A stretch of 64,000 nt of DNA from Sphingobacterium micropteri (GCF_014692515.1 NZ_JACOIK010000002.1:62001-126000), one strand, 5' to 3'; numbered from the stretch's first letter, positions 38,656 to 48,859 are shown. The notes: generated from the sequence alone by a model not told the origin. Program-made: numbers and translations.

Positions 38656-41142
38656 ATGCAATATAATAAATTTTATACAGCCATGCTATTGGCTGTCGGG
38701 ATTTTTGCATATAATCCTGCAGCAATTTTGGCTTCTACACCAAGCCATTCTAACAAAACTATTTTTCTACAGCAAGGGAGTACGCACCGTATAGTGGAGG
38801 CTTTCATCTCGGGATATGTAAAGGACTCCTTTGGGAAGGCTATCGAAAATGCGACCGTTACCGTCGTGGGCACGAATCGCCAAACAAGCACGGATATAGA
38901 TGGGTTTTACAAATTGGAAATCGGACAAAAACACGACGTTTCCGTGGAGGTGACGGTCGTTGGTTACGTGACGCAACGTGTACTATTGAAAGATAACGAA
39001 ATGTACAAAGACTTTCAGCTAAAAGTAGACGATCGTGTTATTGAAGCCATTAGTGTGAAAGGCCAAACCGAAAACCAACGGCGCGTTCACGAAATAAAAA
39101 GATCGGGGTTCAATGTGAGTGTTATCGATATGAACCAGTACGCTAACCAAACCGCGAATGTCAATCAAATCCTTCGTACGGCGCCTGGTGTTACGTTTAG
39201 AGAAGATGGTGGTTTGGGTTCAAATTTTGTTTTCCGCATCAATGGATTGGCGGCTAAAATCTATATCGATGGCGTTCCGATGGATGATTTTGGCTCGTCC
39301 ATGTCGCTGAATAACATCCCTGTAAACTTAGTCGACCGAATCGAGATATATAAAGGAGTCGTCCCTGCGTTTTTAGGTTCGGATGCATTGGGAGGAGCGG
39401 TTAACATTATTACGAAGCAACGAAATCGACATTTTCTTGACTTGAGTTATAGCCTCGGCTCATTCAATACGCACCAAGCTTCTTTAGTGGGCATGTACAC
39501 TAACCCGAAGAGCAAGCTTTCGATCCGTACAAACGCCTTCTACAACTATTCGGATAACAATTACAAAATGTACACGGAAAAAGAATACGGTGTGGTTTTA
39601 CAACAAGAGGTCGACAATGAATTTGTGGCTATCGACGAAGCACGACGTTTTCATGATCGCTATTATTCGGCGATGGGGCAGGTGGAAGTCGGTTTGCGCG
39701 ATAAAAACTGGGCAGATCAGTTTTTTGTTGGGTTGACGTATTCCGCTAACAACAAACAAAATCAGTTGGGTGCAACGATTAATACGGTGTACGGCGGCAA
39801 TTGGCGGGAATCAACCTATCTCATGCCGACGATCAGTTATAAAAAGCAAAATTTTATCGTGGACCGGTTATATGCGGATATCTATGCAAACTACGGCTAT
39901 GATGTATCGCGTGTCAGAGATACGGCTGACTTCAATTATAAGTGGAGCGGCGTTCCTATAACGAATAAGATAGGCCAAGCGCCAAATGATCCTGTTCACA
40001 TCCGCTACAACACAAACAGCCTGCTCGGTAGGCTGAATTTCAACTACGATTTTGATGAAAGTCGGAACCATAGTCTAAACCTCAACTATAATGTCAATAC
40101 CAATAACCGTCAGTCTTACGACATTATTTTAAATAATAACACGTCAGGATTACCAAGCGACATGGTCAGGCATATCGTGGGGTTGGCCTGGCAAAGTCAA
40201 TGGCTGGACAAGCGTTTGGTCAACAACATTGCCGTCAAATACTATGGGCTGGATACGTACAAGCAAGAAGATCAACGTGTATTTGGCGAATATGATGAGG
40301 TGTTAAGTGGCTCTATTGTGTCGCAATCAAAATATTTCGGCTACCAAGGCTATAGTTTAGCTTCCCGGTATCGAATTTTTAAAGATGGGGGGGTAAAATT
40401 CTCCGCGGAACGGGCGTATAATATGCCGTCGATGAATGCGCTATACGGTGATGGGCAAAACTACCTGGCCAACTGGGACATCAAGCCCGAACGCAGCGAT
40501 AATGTCAATGGTGGATTTTATTACAATACGTTCCTGAACGACGATCATTTTATCAATTTGGATATCTCCGGTTTCTACCGCTTGGCACAAGATTACCTCA
40601 ACGTAAGGGTCGTTACCGACGATGAACGGGATAAGTATCAATTTTACAATATTCCAGGTGTTAAATTGTATGGTGGAAGTTTTGATTTTCGTTACGGTTA
40701 TAAAGATATGATTACGGCATCCCTCAACGGTAGCTATGACAAGGCCATCGACAATCAAAAATATACGGACGACACCAACCAGGAGGTTCGCATATCCTAT
40801 GGTTACCAAATTCCGAACCGGCCTTGGGCCTATGGTAATCTGGACCTTGGCTTTGCGCAAAACGATTGGTTCGAAAAAGGCAGCCGTACACAGATATCCT
40901 GGAATACACAGTATACCAAATGGTTTTATCTCAGTGATAGCCACCTCGGCTCGCTGGCTTCCAAAAATTATATCCCGACACAATTAGTTCACTCGTTGAT
41001 CGTAAGCTATTCGTGGCATCGTAACCGCTATAATATTTCCGGCGAGGTCAGGAATTTATTGGATGAACGCGCGTATGACAACTTTCGCCTGCAAAGGCCA
41101 GGGCGGGCGTTCTATATGAAATTTAGAATATCATTATTATAA
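38656..41142 (+). CDS. TonB-dependent receptor with carboxypeptidase-like N-domain (FecA-like), locus 1
   Basis: An 828-residue outer membrane importer. After the signal peptide comes a carboxypeptidase-regulatory-like domain (ISGYVKDSFGKAIENATVTV), then the plug (INQ-type IRTAPGVTF seen as NQILRTAPGVTFREDGGLGS; IDGVPMDDFGSSM; IYKGVVPAFLGSDALGGAVN) and a barrel ending AFYMKFRISLL. Similarity to its paralogue at 57272 is strong throughout the plug. It heads the operon with DUF4374 lipoprotein. A siderophore or heme substrate is inferred from the FecA-like form and the Fur-like promoter box. Confidence 0.88.
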   Translation: MQYNKFYTAMLLAVGIFAYNPAAILASTPSHSNKTIFLQQGSTHRIVEAFISGYVKDSFGKAIENATVTVVGTNRQTSTDIDGFYKLEIGQKHDVSVEVTVVGYVTQRVLLKDNEMYKDFQLKVDDRVIEAISVKGQTENQRRVHEIKRSGFNVSVIDMNQYANQTANVNQILRTAPGVTFREDGGLGSNFVFRINGLAAKIYIDGVPMDDFGSSMSLNNIPVNLVDRIEIYKGVVPAFLGSDALGGAVNIITKQRNRHFLDLSYSLGSFNTHQASLVGMYTNPKSKLSIRTNAFYNYSDNNYKMYTEKEYGVVLQQEVDNEFVAIDEARRFHDRYYSAMGQVEVGLRDKNWADQFFVGLTYSANNKQNQLGATINTVYGGNWRESTYLMPTISYKKQNFIVDRLYADIYANYGYDVSRVRDTADFNYKWSGVPITNKIGQAPNDPVHIRYNTNSLLGRLNFNYDFDESRNHSLNLNYNVNTNNRQSYDIILNNNTSGLPSDMVRHIVGLAWQSQWLDKRLVNNIAVKYYGLDTYKQEDQRVFGEYDEVLSGSIVSQSKYFGYQGYSLASRYRIFKDGGVKFSAERAYNMPSMNALYGDGQNYLANWDIKPERSDNVNGGFYYNTFLNDDHFINLDISGFYRLAQDYLNVRVVTDDERDKYQFYNIPGVKLYGGSFDFRYGYKDMITASLNGSYDKAIDNQKYTDDTNQEVRISYGYQIPNRPWAYGNLDLGFAQNDWFEKGSRTQISWNTQYTKWFYLSDSHLGSLASKNYIPTQLVHSLIVSYSWHRNRYNISGEVRNLLDERAYDNFRLQRPGRAFYMKFRISLL

Positions 41143-41165
41143 TTTAACATCATCATCAAAAAATC

Positions 41166-42368
41166 ATGAAGAAAAACAGATTAATTGGTTATTGTGCCAT
41201 CGCAGCAACCTTATTCACGGCGTGTGAAGATAGCCCCAATGTTCCAGATGGTCCCGGCATGGAAAACTCCGAGTATACGGTATGGGTAGCGACAGAAAAC
41301 GGATCGTATCTATTGACGACCGATGAGATCATGAAAGACACGCTGTTGTCTCCTCGGAATAATCAAGGGATTGATATCACCGGTTTCCTTCCCCAAGCGC
41401 GCTACGCGGGATATGCCTATTTCTTTAACGGCTACTATTACATGTCCAATGATGGTACGCGTTTCAGTAAGCTGCAAATTAACGAAAAAGGAGATGAACT
41501 CGTCGAGGTAGATAATTATGCTTTCCCAGGATACTTCTATCTTGGAAAAGTAGCTAGCCAATTGAGCACAACAGACGAAATTGTTTTCACGTCCACAGGA
41601 GCAAGTGATCCTGACCCCGAAAAGAAAGTATTTGAAAAAGACATTTACTTTATGAATACCAAGGACATGACGATCAATAAGACGTTAAAAGCTCAGATTC
41701 CAACCTTGGATTACACGGTATACAAGCCAGACGGAACGGTTGATCCGACCATTCTCAATGTCACGAGCGCACGCATTAGCGGCGGTAAAGCGTACTTTGG
41801 ATTGTTTTATTATACATTTGATTATAAGGCGGTTAACCAAAATGCCTATGTGTATATCTGTGACTATCCGAGTATGGAAAACGGACATATTATGAGCGAT
41901 GATCGGGCAAGCTATGTAGCCGGTCACTGGCAACGCGAAAACTATTCGTTTTTGGACGACAATAATAGCTTGTATATATTGACCAGAGGAAAAACCGATG
42001 GTACCTATGCCCTACTCCGTGTGAATAATGGTGAAACGGAATTTGATAAAAGCTACCTCTTCGACCTGAAAGATTATGCTGTAAAAGGTGGTGACCTCGC
42101 GTGGTTAGGGGAGGGAAAGGCTTATATAAGACCGTACGTCATCGATGTAGCTAGCAAAAAAATCGTAGCAAACTTAAACGAAATGACAGGGGGCGATGCC
42201 ACAACCACGATCAATCTGATACAAGATGGCAATCTATACACGGCTGTTAAAACACCCGAATCGAAATGGTTTATCTACGAATACAATATTGCCACAAACA
42301 CCGTTAAAAAGGGTGCTGAAATCGACCCTGGTGTGACGCAAGTATACCATATCAACAAATTAAAGTAA
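41166..42368 (+). CDS. DUF4374-family lipoprotein, locus 1
   Basis: A 400-residue lipoprotein (MKKNRLIGYCAIAATLFTAC, lipobox FTAC) with a beta-propeller-like repeat pattern (TVWVATENGSYLLTTDEIMK, GYYYMSNDGTRFSKLQIN). DUF4374 proteins accompany FecA-like receptors and PepSY reductase-like proteins in Bacteroidota iron loci and probably hold the substrate at the cell surface or in the periplasm. It starts 23 bp after the receptor gene. The homologue at 59471 belongs to iron locus 2. Confidence 0.85.
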   Translation: MKKNRLIGYCAIAATLFTACEDSPNVPDGPGMENSEYTVWVATENGSYLLTTDEIMKDTLLSPRNNQGIDITGFLPQARYAGYAYFFNGYYYMSNDGTRFSKLQINEKGDELVEVDNYAFPGYFYLGKVASQLSTTDEIVFTSTGASDPDPEKKVFEKDIYFMNTKDMTINKTLKAQIPTLDYTVYKPDGTVDPTILNVTSARISGGKAYFGLFYYTFDYKAVNQNAYVYICDYPSMENGHIMSDDRASYVAGHWQRENYSFLDDNNSLYILTRGKTDGTYALLRVNNGETEFDKSYLFDLKDYAVKGGDLAWLGEGKAYIRPYVIDVASKKIVANLNEMTGGDATTTINLIQDGNLYTAVKTPESKWFIYEYNIATNTVKKGAEIDPGVTQVYHINKLK

Positions 42369-42391
42369 TTACTTATTGTTTGTTTCATGTG

Positions 42392-42428
42392 AAAGGCCGT
42401 CCCCGGTTATGGGGTACGGCCTTTTTTG
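42392..42428. terminator. Terminator between iron-locus genes
   Basis: AAAGGCCGT plus CCCC (42392-42404) pair with GGGG and ACGGCCTTT (42411-42424), with one bulged base, followed by a T-run. It ends the receptor-DUF4374 operon, converging with the PepSY operon. Confidence 0.85.
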
Positions 42429-42431
42429 ATT

Positions 42432-42483
42432 TTGACTTGAGTATAAGTCAATTTTTAGCAATTTTTGACTTGTCTTCAAGTCA
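42432..42483. repeat. Two TGACTT...AAGTCA palindromes
   Basis: TTGACTT/AAGTCAA (42432-42451) with a 6-base centre and TGACTTG/CAAGTCA (42466-42483) with a 4-base centre lie 33 bp apart, each flanked by T-runs. They are between convergent genes, so they may be terminators for the minus strand or protein-binding sites. Confidence 0.55.
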
Positions 42484-42522
42484 TAATGATGGTTTTTTAG
42501 CTGCGCAAACTGTAATCCACTA

Positions 42523-44223
42523 TTACTCGCTGACGGGTTTTTTCGTCAGTCTCCCCGTTCGTCGTGGCACTACCGACGGTTTTTTAGCCGGCTCTTTCTC
42601 GCTGTTATTTTCTTTCACCCCATCCCGTTGTATTTTCACAAAGGCGAGCAGCGCCACAACCGAAATAGCTATCCACAAGAGATCAAAAAACAAGATATCG
42701 GTTTCGCCGGCAGCAAAGGTCTTCCAAATCCAGTTGCCACCATACAGCCCGTTCACAACCGGGATACAAAAACCCAATAGTGCCCCCACTAGCAACGTCT
42801 CCTTATTGGTCGCGCGAAGGTCTCTTCGTATCACGTAAAAGATAGATAGCGCCAACCAGCTGTAAAAATAAACCGAATAGATGAAGTCTTGGTTCACTTC
42901 CGGATACACTTTTACGGCAATAAAGGTAAACGCTGTAACGGGTAACATGGTCAGGCAGATCGCCAAAAAGATGTTACTCGCCCAAAAATTGAATACACGT
43001 TTGTGCTTCGGTATATTATTTTTATCGCGCGCCACTAGCCAGATCAAGATGCCGGAGATGATGACAATGCAGCCCATGATACCCAATATAAAAAACGTAA
43101 TCTTCACCGGATACCCTCCGAAATCGCCAAAATGCAGGTGGTAGATGATGCTGGATACCTTATCTTTATAGGACGAAGTGCTGTGTGGATCTTTCTCGTA
43201 AATCAACTGCTGATCGTGGATACGGTAGACGGCCTTCCCTTCTCCCGAGAAATTGAGCTTCGGATTCGGCTTGGCATGGACGATAAGGTGCATGCTTTCA
43301 TCGCCGTAATTTTTGAGGAAGACACGGCTGAATTCGGCGCCGTTCCATTTTTGTTTTAATTCCGCCAGATAGGGTTGGGTGTTGAAATCCTGATCGATAG
43401 GCTGGTATAGGTATTCGTAGGTCTGGCTATCGGAAAAACCTAAATCCAGGTAGAGTTCTTCCTGTTTGCCATCGTATAAGTAGTTGGTCAACGGCTTTAC
43501 GAGCACCCAATTGACGATCAGGATAATACCGGTCAACGCAAAAATAAACTGGAAAGGGAAGCCGATTACACCCAATGCGGTGTGCATGTCGGTCCATACG
43601 GTTTTCCATTTGCTCCATGGACGGAATATAAAGAAATTGGATACGATTTTATCCCAATGCAGCAATAACCCCGTAATAAGCGCGAAGAGAAATAAAAAAG
43701 ATACGAGTCCAGCGATTGTATAGCCAAACGGCATGCCGATGCGGATGGGAACCTGATTCAGCTGGGCCAGGAAGTGCAACCGGTATAGAAATTCACCCAT
43801 ATCGTAACTTTCGGCATAGGTGCTCGCTTTTTCCTGGTGAAAATCATAATAAAAGAAACTCGCATCGCCGCCCCCCCGACGGCCGCGTCTTTGCCCTTCT
43901 GCTGGCGCCTGTTTCGGTTTGCTGACCGTGGTGTCTTTCGATACGCTCATGTTTACGGAAGCCCCGAGCGAATGGGGCTGTAAGTAGAAGGTAATGTCCC
44001 TCCCTTGTAGATTATGGGTTTGCCGGAGCGAATCCAACAAAAAATCGAAGTCTTTTCCAACCTCCTTATTCGCCTCGTACGAGACGCCGTGTTGCCAAGC
44101 CTGTATCTCGTGCTTGAAGAAAGAAAAGGAGCCGGCAAAAAAGATAACATAGAGGAGGGCACAGATAACAATCCCGCTGATGGTATGCGTATTGAAATAG
44201 ATATTGTAATTACGTATGTTCAT
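42523..44223 (-). CDS. PepSY-domain membrane protein (iron-reductase-like), locus 1
   Basis: A protein of about 566 residues from the Met at 44223 (MNIRNYNIYFNTHTISGIVI); the longer frame from 44343 runs into the neighbouring gene. It has the PepSY-associated transmembrane pattern: N-terminal helix, a long periplasmic PepSY region (HGVSYEANKEVGKDFDFLLD), a central pair of helices (YTIAGLVSFLFLFALITGLL), and C-terminal helices (FFILGIMGCIVIISGILIWL; TETLLVGALLGF-type segment). PiuB/FoxB-like proteins of this type reduce or release siderophore iron. The order is small membrane genes first, then this gene, in one minus-strand operon. Confidence 0.82.
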   Translation of the reverse strand: MNIRNYNIYFNTHTISGIVICALLYVIFFAGSFSFFKHEIQAWQHGVSYEANKEVGKDFDFLLDSLRQTHNLQGRDITFYLQPHSLGASVNMSVSKDTTVSKPKQAPAEGQRRGRRGGGDASFFYYDFHQEKASTYAESYDMGEFLYRLHFLAQLNQVPIRIGMPFGYTIAGLVSFLFLFALITGLLLHWDKIVSNFFIFRPWSKWKTVWTDMHTALGVIGFPFQFIFALTGIILIVNWVLVKPLTNYLYDGKQEELYLDLGFSDSQTYEYLYQPIDQDFNTQPYLAELKQKWNGAEFSRVFLKNYGDESMHLIVHAKPNPKLNFSGEGKAVYRIHDQQLIYEKDPHSTSSYKDKVSSIIYHLHFGDFGGYPVKITFFILGIMGCIVIISGILIWLVARDKNNIPKHKRVFNFWASNIFLAICLTMLPVTAFTFIAVKVYPEVNQDFIYSVYFYSWLALSIFYVIRRDLRATNKETLLVGALLGFCIPVVNGLYGGNWIWKTFAAGETDILFFDLLWIAISVVALLAFVKIQRDGVKENNSEKEPAKKPSVVPRRTGRLTKKPVSE

Positions 44224-44228
44224 TTGTT

Positions 44229-44510
44229 TTAACCGTGTAAGAAATGAAAAAGGAGATAAAAAACCGCTGTTAAGGCAGGGTAAAGTACCCAAATCCACCA
44301 GCCATTCTTTACTAGAAAAGCATATAGCAGCAGAAAAGCCCAAAGTACATAGCCGGATAGATAGGCAGTGATAACAATATCTTTATCCGCGAATAGACAG
44401 GTCAACATCAAGTGAAAGCTGACCATGACGAAATATCCTCCTACAAAACCGCCGGTAATTTTTAGAAAGCGCTGGAAAGGACTACTGAGATATTTTTTAT
44501 TTGCAGGCAT
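44229..44510 (-). CDS. Small membrane protein of the PepSY operon
   Basis: A 93-residue protein from the Met at 44510 (MPANKKYLSSPFQRFLK), with three hydrophobic segments (ITGGFVGGYFVMVSFHLMLT; IVITAYLSGYVLWAFLLLYA; WIWVLYPALTAVFYLLFHFL). It lies 5 bp upstream of the PepSY gene and 11 bp after the other small gene. Its place is like that of DUF3649-type proteins in PiuB operons of other bacteria; the sequence match is not certain. Confidence 0.7.
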   Translation of the reverse strand: MPANKKYLSSPFQRFLKITGGFVGGYFVMVSFHLMLTCLFADKDIVITAYLSGYVLWAFLLLYAFLVKNGWWIWVLYPALTAVFYLLFHFLHG

Positions 44511-44521
44511 AAGAAAATGAA

Positions 44522-44854
44522 CTAAAAGATACAGGTTTCGAGCAGGATGGAGAGGATGAAGATACCCAACAGGTGTGTCCAACGGATATAGCGTAACGGA
44601 TTCAGGAGAATCACGACGCTAAGTGCTGCCATGACATAGCCGCCGAAGGCAAAGGTGCCTGATCCGAACCCTTGGTTGTGGATAATGATGGCCCAAGACG
44701 CGATAAAGAGTACCGAAGCGATGATCTTGGCCTTTTTACCGGATTGCGCCACCCGCAGGAATCCCGGCGGAACCTTGCCTAGTTTTGCTTTCTTCGAGGT
44801 GATATAGCACAGATAGCAACCCGCAAAGAGGATAAGGAAAAGTAAACTATACAT
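44522..44854 (-). CDS. Small membrane protein, first gene of the PepSY operon
   Basis: A 110-residue protein with three transmembrane segments (MYSLLFLILFAGCYLCYITS; IIASVLFIASWAIIIHNQGF; FAFGGYVMAALSVVILLNPL) and a Lys-rich stretch between the first and second (KKAKLGKVPPG). It resembles DUF3325-type partners in iron-reductase operons in size and topology. It starts right after the Fur-like box and promoter. Confidence 0.7.
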   Translation of the reverse strand: MYSLLFLILFAGCYLCYITSKKAKLGKVPPGFLRVAQSGKKAKIIASVLFIASWAIIIHNQGFGSGTFAFGGYVMAALSVVILLNPLRYIRWTHLLGIFILSILLETCIF

Positions 44855-44858
44855 CTAC

Positions 44859-44913
44859 TATTTAGATTTGATTTAAATAAAGGCAAAGATAGTTTATTTT
44901 GGAAAAAAAGCAA
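44859..44913 (-). promoter_or_regulatory. Promoter and Fur-like box of the PepSY operon
   Basis: On the minus strand TTG (44911-44913), 19 bp, TATCTTTG (44884-44891) form a promoter. Right after it, 44859-44879 is a good palindrome (TATTTAGAT, TTG, ATTTAAATA), the best of the three related boxes. The site would block transcription at the start point. Confidence 0.7.
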
Positions 44914-44920
44914 CAAATCC

Positions 44921-47900
44921 TTATTTTTTTAACGAGGCTACATATTCGGAAGGGGTCATGCCAAACTGTTTGGCAAAGCTCCGGCCAAACTGTGCCGACG
45001 AGTTAAAGCCGGTAATGGAGGCGATCTTTAAAATTTTAAAATGACCTTCTGCCAGTAACGAGGCGGCATGCTTCAGCCGCGTGATATTAATGAGCTCATG
45101 GGGCGATAGATTCGAAATGGCTTTTGTCTTCCGATAAAGCGTAGACCGGCTCATATGCATAACATCGGCCAAGAAATCAACATCCAGGGTGGTGTTGTCC
45201 ATGTTCTTGACGATCGTGTCATTTATTTTTTCCAGAAAAGCTTCATCGGCTTTATTATAGGCCATACTTTTGATATGGACCAGGGGAGACTGTGCATAGT
45301 GGTTTTTAATTTTATCCCTTACGGTCAGGAGATTCACAATTTGGGTCAACAGATGGCTTGGCGAATACGGCTTTTCGATGTAGGCATCCGCACCGACTTC
45401 CAGCCCCTCAATCTTCGCCTGCAGACTATTTTTCGCCGTCAGAAGCACGACGGGTATATGCGCATGGTTGATGTTTTTCTTGACGGTGGCACACAGTTCG
45501 AAACCATCCATACCCGGCATCAGCACATCGCTGATAATCAGCTGTACACTGATTTCCTCTAACAAATCCAGGGCGGCTTGTGCATGATCAGCGGTATAGA
45601 CGATAAAATCTCTTTTGAGGATGTTGCTGGTAAACGTTCTGACCTCGGCATCATCTTCCACGAGTAAAATAACGGGGAGATTGGGCTCGTCGATGCCTAA
45701 GTTTATTTCCGGTACATCCACTTCTTCCGCGGTGGATACCTGGCGGTCGATGGTATATTGTTGTTCTTGCTCTCTGGGAAGGGAAAGTTCAAAGCAAGTT
45801 TGTCCGTTGCGGTCGGGATGCAGGGTCAAGGTACCCTTATGCAATTCGGTCAGTGATTTTGCCAACGAGAGGCCGATACCTGATCCGGCTTTTGTTTTGG
45901 CACTTTCTAACCGATAAAAAGGTTCAAATATTTTCTCCCGGTACTTATACGGGATCGGATCCCCATCGTTCATCACCGTAATGTGGAAGGTTTCCGCATC
46001 TGCGGAAGTTTTGATATACACCGTGGAGGCGGCGTACTTCAACGCGTTATCCACGAGATTGCTCACGATCTTGGTCAGTGCTTCCGCATCGGCATAGACC
46101 CGTAATGGGGTCTGTTCTATAGCGACGTTCATCGAAATCGCCCGTTCGGCAACAGCTGGTTGAAAACGCGTACATATATCCCGCACGAGCGCGTTCACAT
46201 CCAGTTGAACAAAGCTGAGGTTAAATCCCTTCTGCTCCGTTTTTCTAAAATCCAACAATTGACGCGAAAGTTCCAAAAGCCGGTCGGTATTCTTTTTCAT
46301 GATCGTTAGGTGCTCGCTGAATGGTGCTGCATCGGGGCTATGGTGGAGCATGTCTTCCAACGGGCCGTTGATCAAGGTGAGGGGTGTCCGGATCTCATGG
46401 GTTACCTGTGTAAAAAAGTTAATTTTTGCGCGGTATAGCTCCTTCTCTTTCTGCGTTTCCCAGCGTTCTATCTTTTCCCGGTGCTTGATCAGCACCCGTT
46501 TATGGTACTGCCGTATGATCGCCCAGGTTACACCCGCCAACAGGAGGATATAGAAAAGGAGTGCCGGGGTGCTGGCCCAAAAGGGTGGTGCGATGATAAT
46601 CTCCAGCTTCGTCACGGGGGCATCCCCGCCCTCACCGCCATTGGAGGCTTTGACCATAAAGGTATATTTGCCGGGCGAGAGATCGGTAAAATATACTTTT
46701 CGGTTGGTTTTGAGGTAGGTCCAATCATCGTCGATGCCCTCCATGCGGAACGCGTATTGGATCATATCGGGTGCGGTGAATCCCAGCGCCGCAAAATCAA
46801 TACTAAAGTTTGACTGGGTATGGCTTAACCGGATGGCCTGCGAGAAGTTAAGGGGAAAATCAGCTTCCTGATTGTTGATTTGAAACCCGGTAATATAGAC
46901 GTTAGATAGCGCATGGTTTTCGCGGAAAGATGCCGGGGCAAAGCGGATCATACCCTTCAAGCTTCCAAAATACATGGTGCCGTCCTGATCTTTAAACGCC
47001 GAACCATAATTAAACTGATTACTGAGCAGCCCATTGGATTTGCTGTACGTCCGTATGTGGCCGGTGGACGGATTAAACCGTACCAGTCCTTTCGCGGTAC
47101 TGATCCATAAATGCCGTTGATGATCTTCCAGTATCTTATAAAAGGTATTGGTCGGAAAATTATCGTCTGTGGTATAGCGCTTGAAACGGGTTGCTCCCCG
47201 CTGCAGCATACAGAGACCATTTTCGGTCGTTACCCACAGATTCCGGCCACTGTCCATAAACAACCCATTGATTTCATTGCTACTGATGCTAGCGCTATCT
47301 TGTCCGTCGAACAGGTAACTGCCGGATCGGTTCGTTCGGGGATTGAAAAAATACAGACCATCGCGAAGCGTTCCGGCCCAGACGGTACCATCGTCTTCCT
47401 CGAGCAGTGCGGTATAATGTTTATTGCCCGGCACTTCATTTAATAGTAGAAAATCATCGGTATCGGCATGGTATCGATACAGTCCGAAAGCCGTGCCTAC
47501 CAGTAATTCGCCTTGCTTGGTGGCCAGTAAGCTTTCTATAAAATTATGCTTGAACTGATTGGGTGCAGGACCGGCTTTATACCGTTTGATAACTTTCGAT
47601 GTATGGATATCAAGTACGTCTAAACCATGCTCAAAGGTGCCTATCCACAGTTGGTCGCGGTATATGGCCAGTCCGTGGATGTTGGAATGCGAAAGACCGT
47701 TGTTCGCTGTCGTGAGATTTTCAAACGTGTTCGTCTGGGGATTGAATTTGTTGAGGCCGGCATCCTCGGTACCAATCCAGAAATTTCCGTTTTTATCCTG
47801 TACAATCTCCCGTACGGCATCGCCCTGTATACTATTCTCACCCGACTTCGGGTAGTAGGTCGCAAAAGGAGTGTAGGGCTGCGGGTAATAACTCAGTCCG

Positions 47901-48859
47901 CCAAAATAGGTGCCACACCAGATACCGCCTTCTTTATCTTTGGTGAGCGTATACACGGCATTATCCGAAAGCGAATACGGATCATGGAGGTTATTCCGTA
48001 AATGGGTATACTGTTGATTTTTGATATGATAAACATATATGCCCGACTCGGTTGCCATCCAATATTCGTCCGTACCCGTTTTTAAAAAGTCCCGCGCAAA
48101 GACTAGGGATTGGTCGGTGTTTTTTATCGGGATATCGGTTGATTGCCGGGTCGCCAGATCAAATAACTTAATCCCATGGCTGGAGGTGGCAACAAATAAC
48201 CGGCCATCGCCGGTGTCCTCGATCTTTTCGATCCAGCGGGTTACGACCGGCGTGGCATCATCAAAAATAGCAAAACTTTCAAATCCGCCGTTATCCTCCT
48301 GATAGCGCTGCACAAAGCCACGTGCGGTAGAAACCCATACGTCATCATCCTTGGTGATCGTAACCGAGGTGATTTCGCCATGCTCCCCATGCTCGAAAGC
48401 CGTTATCTTTTGCTGTTGGGGGGTATACCGTTGTAACACACTGGCCGCTGCAAACCAAATATTCCCCTTTCCATCTGCCTGTAGGTTTGTAATATCTTTA
48501 TTTTTTGTTTCGGGTACGGCGGCAAAGCTATCTTCGTGGGGATCATACCGGTAAAGACCCTTCAGTGTGCCCACCCAGATGAGGCCATTTTCATCTTCCA
48601 ATAACGAATGTATAAAATTATGGCCTAAGCTACCGGCTTGTTTCGGATCGTGCCGATATACCCGAAAATGATAGCCGTCAAATCGGTTAAGGCCATTTTT
48701 GGTGCCAAACCACATAAAACCGTACTGATCTTGTAGGCTACACATCACGGTGTTGTGGGATAATCCGTTCTCGACGTGGTAGTGTCTAAAGTTAAAGGAC
48801 TGACCAACTAAAGACAGACTAACCATCAGGAGAGCCCAAAACGTACATAAGGTTTTCAT
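44921..48859 (-). CDS. Hybrid two-component system protein (HTCS)
   Basis: A protein of 1312 residues from the Met at 48859 (MKTLCTFWALLMVSLSLVGQ), or 1320 from 48883. A periplasmic double propeller of Reg_prop repeats (DQYGFMWFGTKNGLNRFDG; DENGLIWVGTLKGLYRYD) extends to about residue 690, then Y_Y_Y (about 700-770) and one transmembrane helix. The kinase has THEIRTPLTLINGPLEDM and the ATPase GSGIGLSLAKSL, the receiver VEDDAEVRTF and IISDVLMPGMDG, and the AraC end FNSSAQFGRSFAKQFGMTPS. It senses an oligosaccharide and activates the divergent SusC/SusD genes at 49039. Confidence 0.93.
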   Translation of the reverse strand: MKTLCTFWALLMVSLSLVGQSFNFRHYHVENGLSHNTVMCSLQDQYGFMWFGTKNGLNRFDGYHFRVYRHDPKQAGSLGHNFIHSLLEDENGLIWVGTLKGLYRYDPHEDSFAAVPETKNKDITNLQADGKGNIWFAAASVLQRYTPQQQKITAFEHGEHGEITSVTITKDDDVWVSTARGFVQRYQEDNGGFESFAIFDDATPVVTRWIEKIEDTGDGRLFVATSSHGIKLFDLATRQSTDIPIKNTDQSLVFARDFLKTGTDEYWMATESGIYVYHIKNQQYTHLRNNLHDPYSLSDNAVYTLTKDKEGGIWCGTYFGGLSYYPQPYTPFATYYPKSGENSIQGDAVREIVQDKNGNFWIGTEDAGLNKFNPQTNTFENLTTANNGLSHSNIHGLAIYRDQLWIGTFEHGLDVLDIHTSKVIKRYKAGPAPNQFKHNFIESLLATKQGELLVGTAFGLYRYHADTDDFLLLNEVPGNKHYTALLEEDDGTVWAGTLRDGLYFFNPRTNRSGSYLFDGQDSASISSNEINGLFMDSGRNLWVTTENGLCMLQRGATRFKRYTTDDNFPTNTFYKILEDHQRHLWISTAKGLVRFNPSTGHIRTYSKSNGLLSNQFNYGSAFKDQDGTMYFGSLKGMIRFAPASFRENHALSNVYITGFQINNQEADFPLNFSQAIRLSHTQSNFSIDFAALGFTAPDMIQYAFRMEGIDDDWTYLKTNRKVYFTDLSPGKYTFMVKASNGGEGGDAPVTKLEIIIAPPFWASTPALLFYILLLAGVTWAIIRQYHKRVLIKHREKIERWETQKEKELYRAKINFFTQVTHEIRTPLTLINGPLEDMLHHSPDAAPFSEHLTIMKKNTDRLLELSRQLLDFRKTEQKGFNLSFVQLDVNALVRDICTRFQPAVAERAISMNVAIEQTPLRVYADAEALTKIVSNLVDNALKYAASTVYIKTSADAETFHITVMNDGDPIPYKYREKIFEPFYRLESAKTKAGSGIGLSLAKSLTELHKGTLTLHPDRNGQTCFELSLPREQEQQYTIDRQVSTAEEVDVPEINLGIDEPNLPVILLVEDDAEVRTFTSNILKRDFIVYTADHAQAALDLLEEISVQLIISDVLMPGMDGFELCATVKKNINHAHIPVVLLTAKNSLQAKIEGLEVGADAYIEKPYSPSHLLTQIVNLLTVRDKIKNHYAQSPLVHIKSMAYNKADEAFLEKINDTIVKNMDNTTLDVDFLADVMHMSRSTLYRKTKAISNLSPHELINITRLKHAASLLAEGHFKILKIASITGFNSSAQFGRSFAKQFGMTPSEYVASLKK

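Noticed and set aside
42380..42838. Plus-strand frame of 152 codons after the DUF4374 gene
   Set aside because: It is antisense to the well-supported PepSY gene and starts inside a terminator.
47627..48001. Plus-strand frames opposite the HTCS gene
   Set aside because: Antisense shadows of Reg_prop repeats; no start region or family match.
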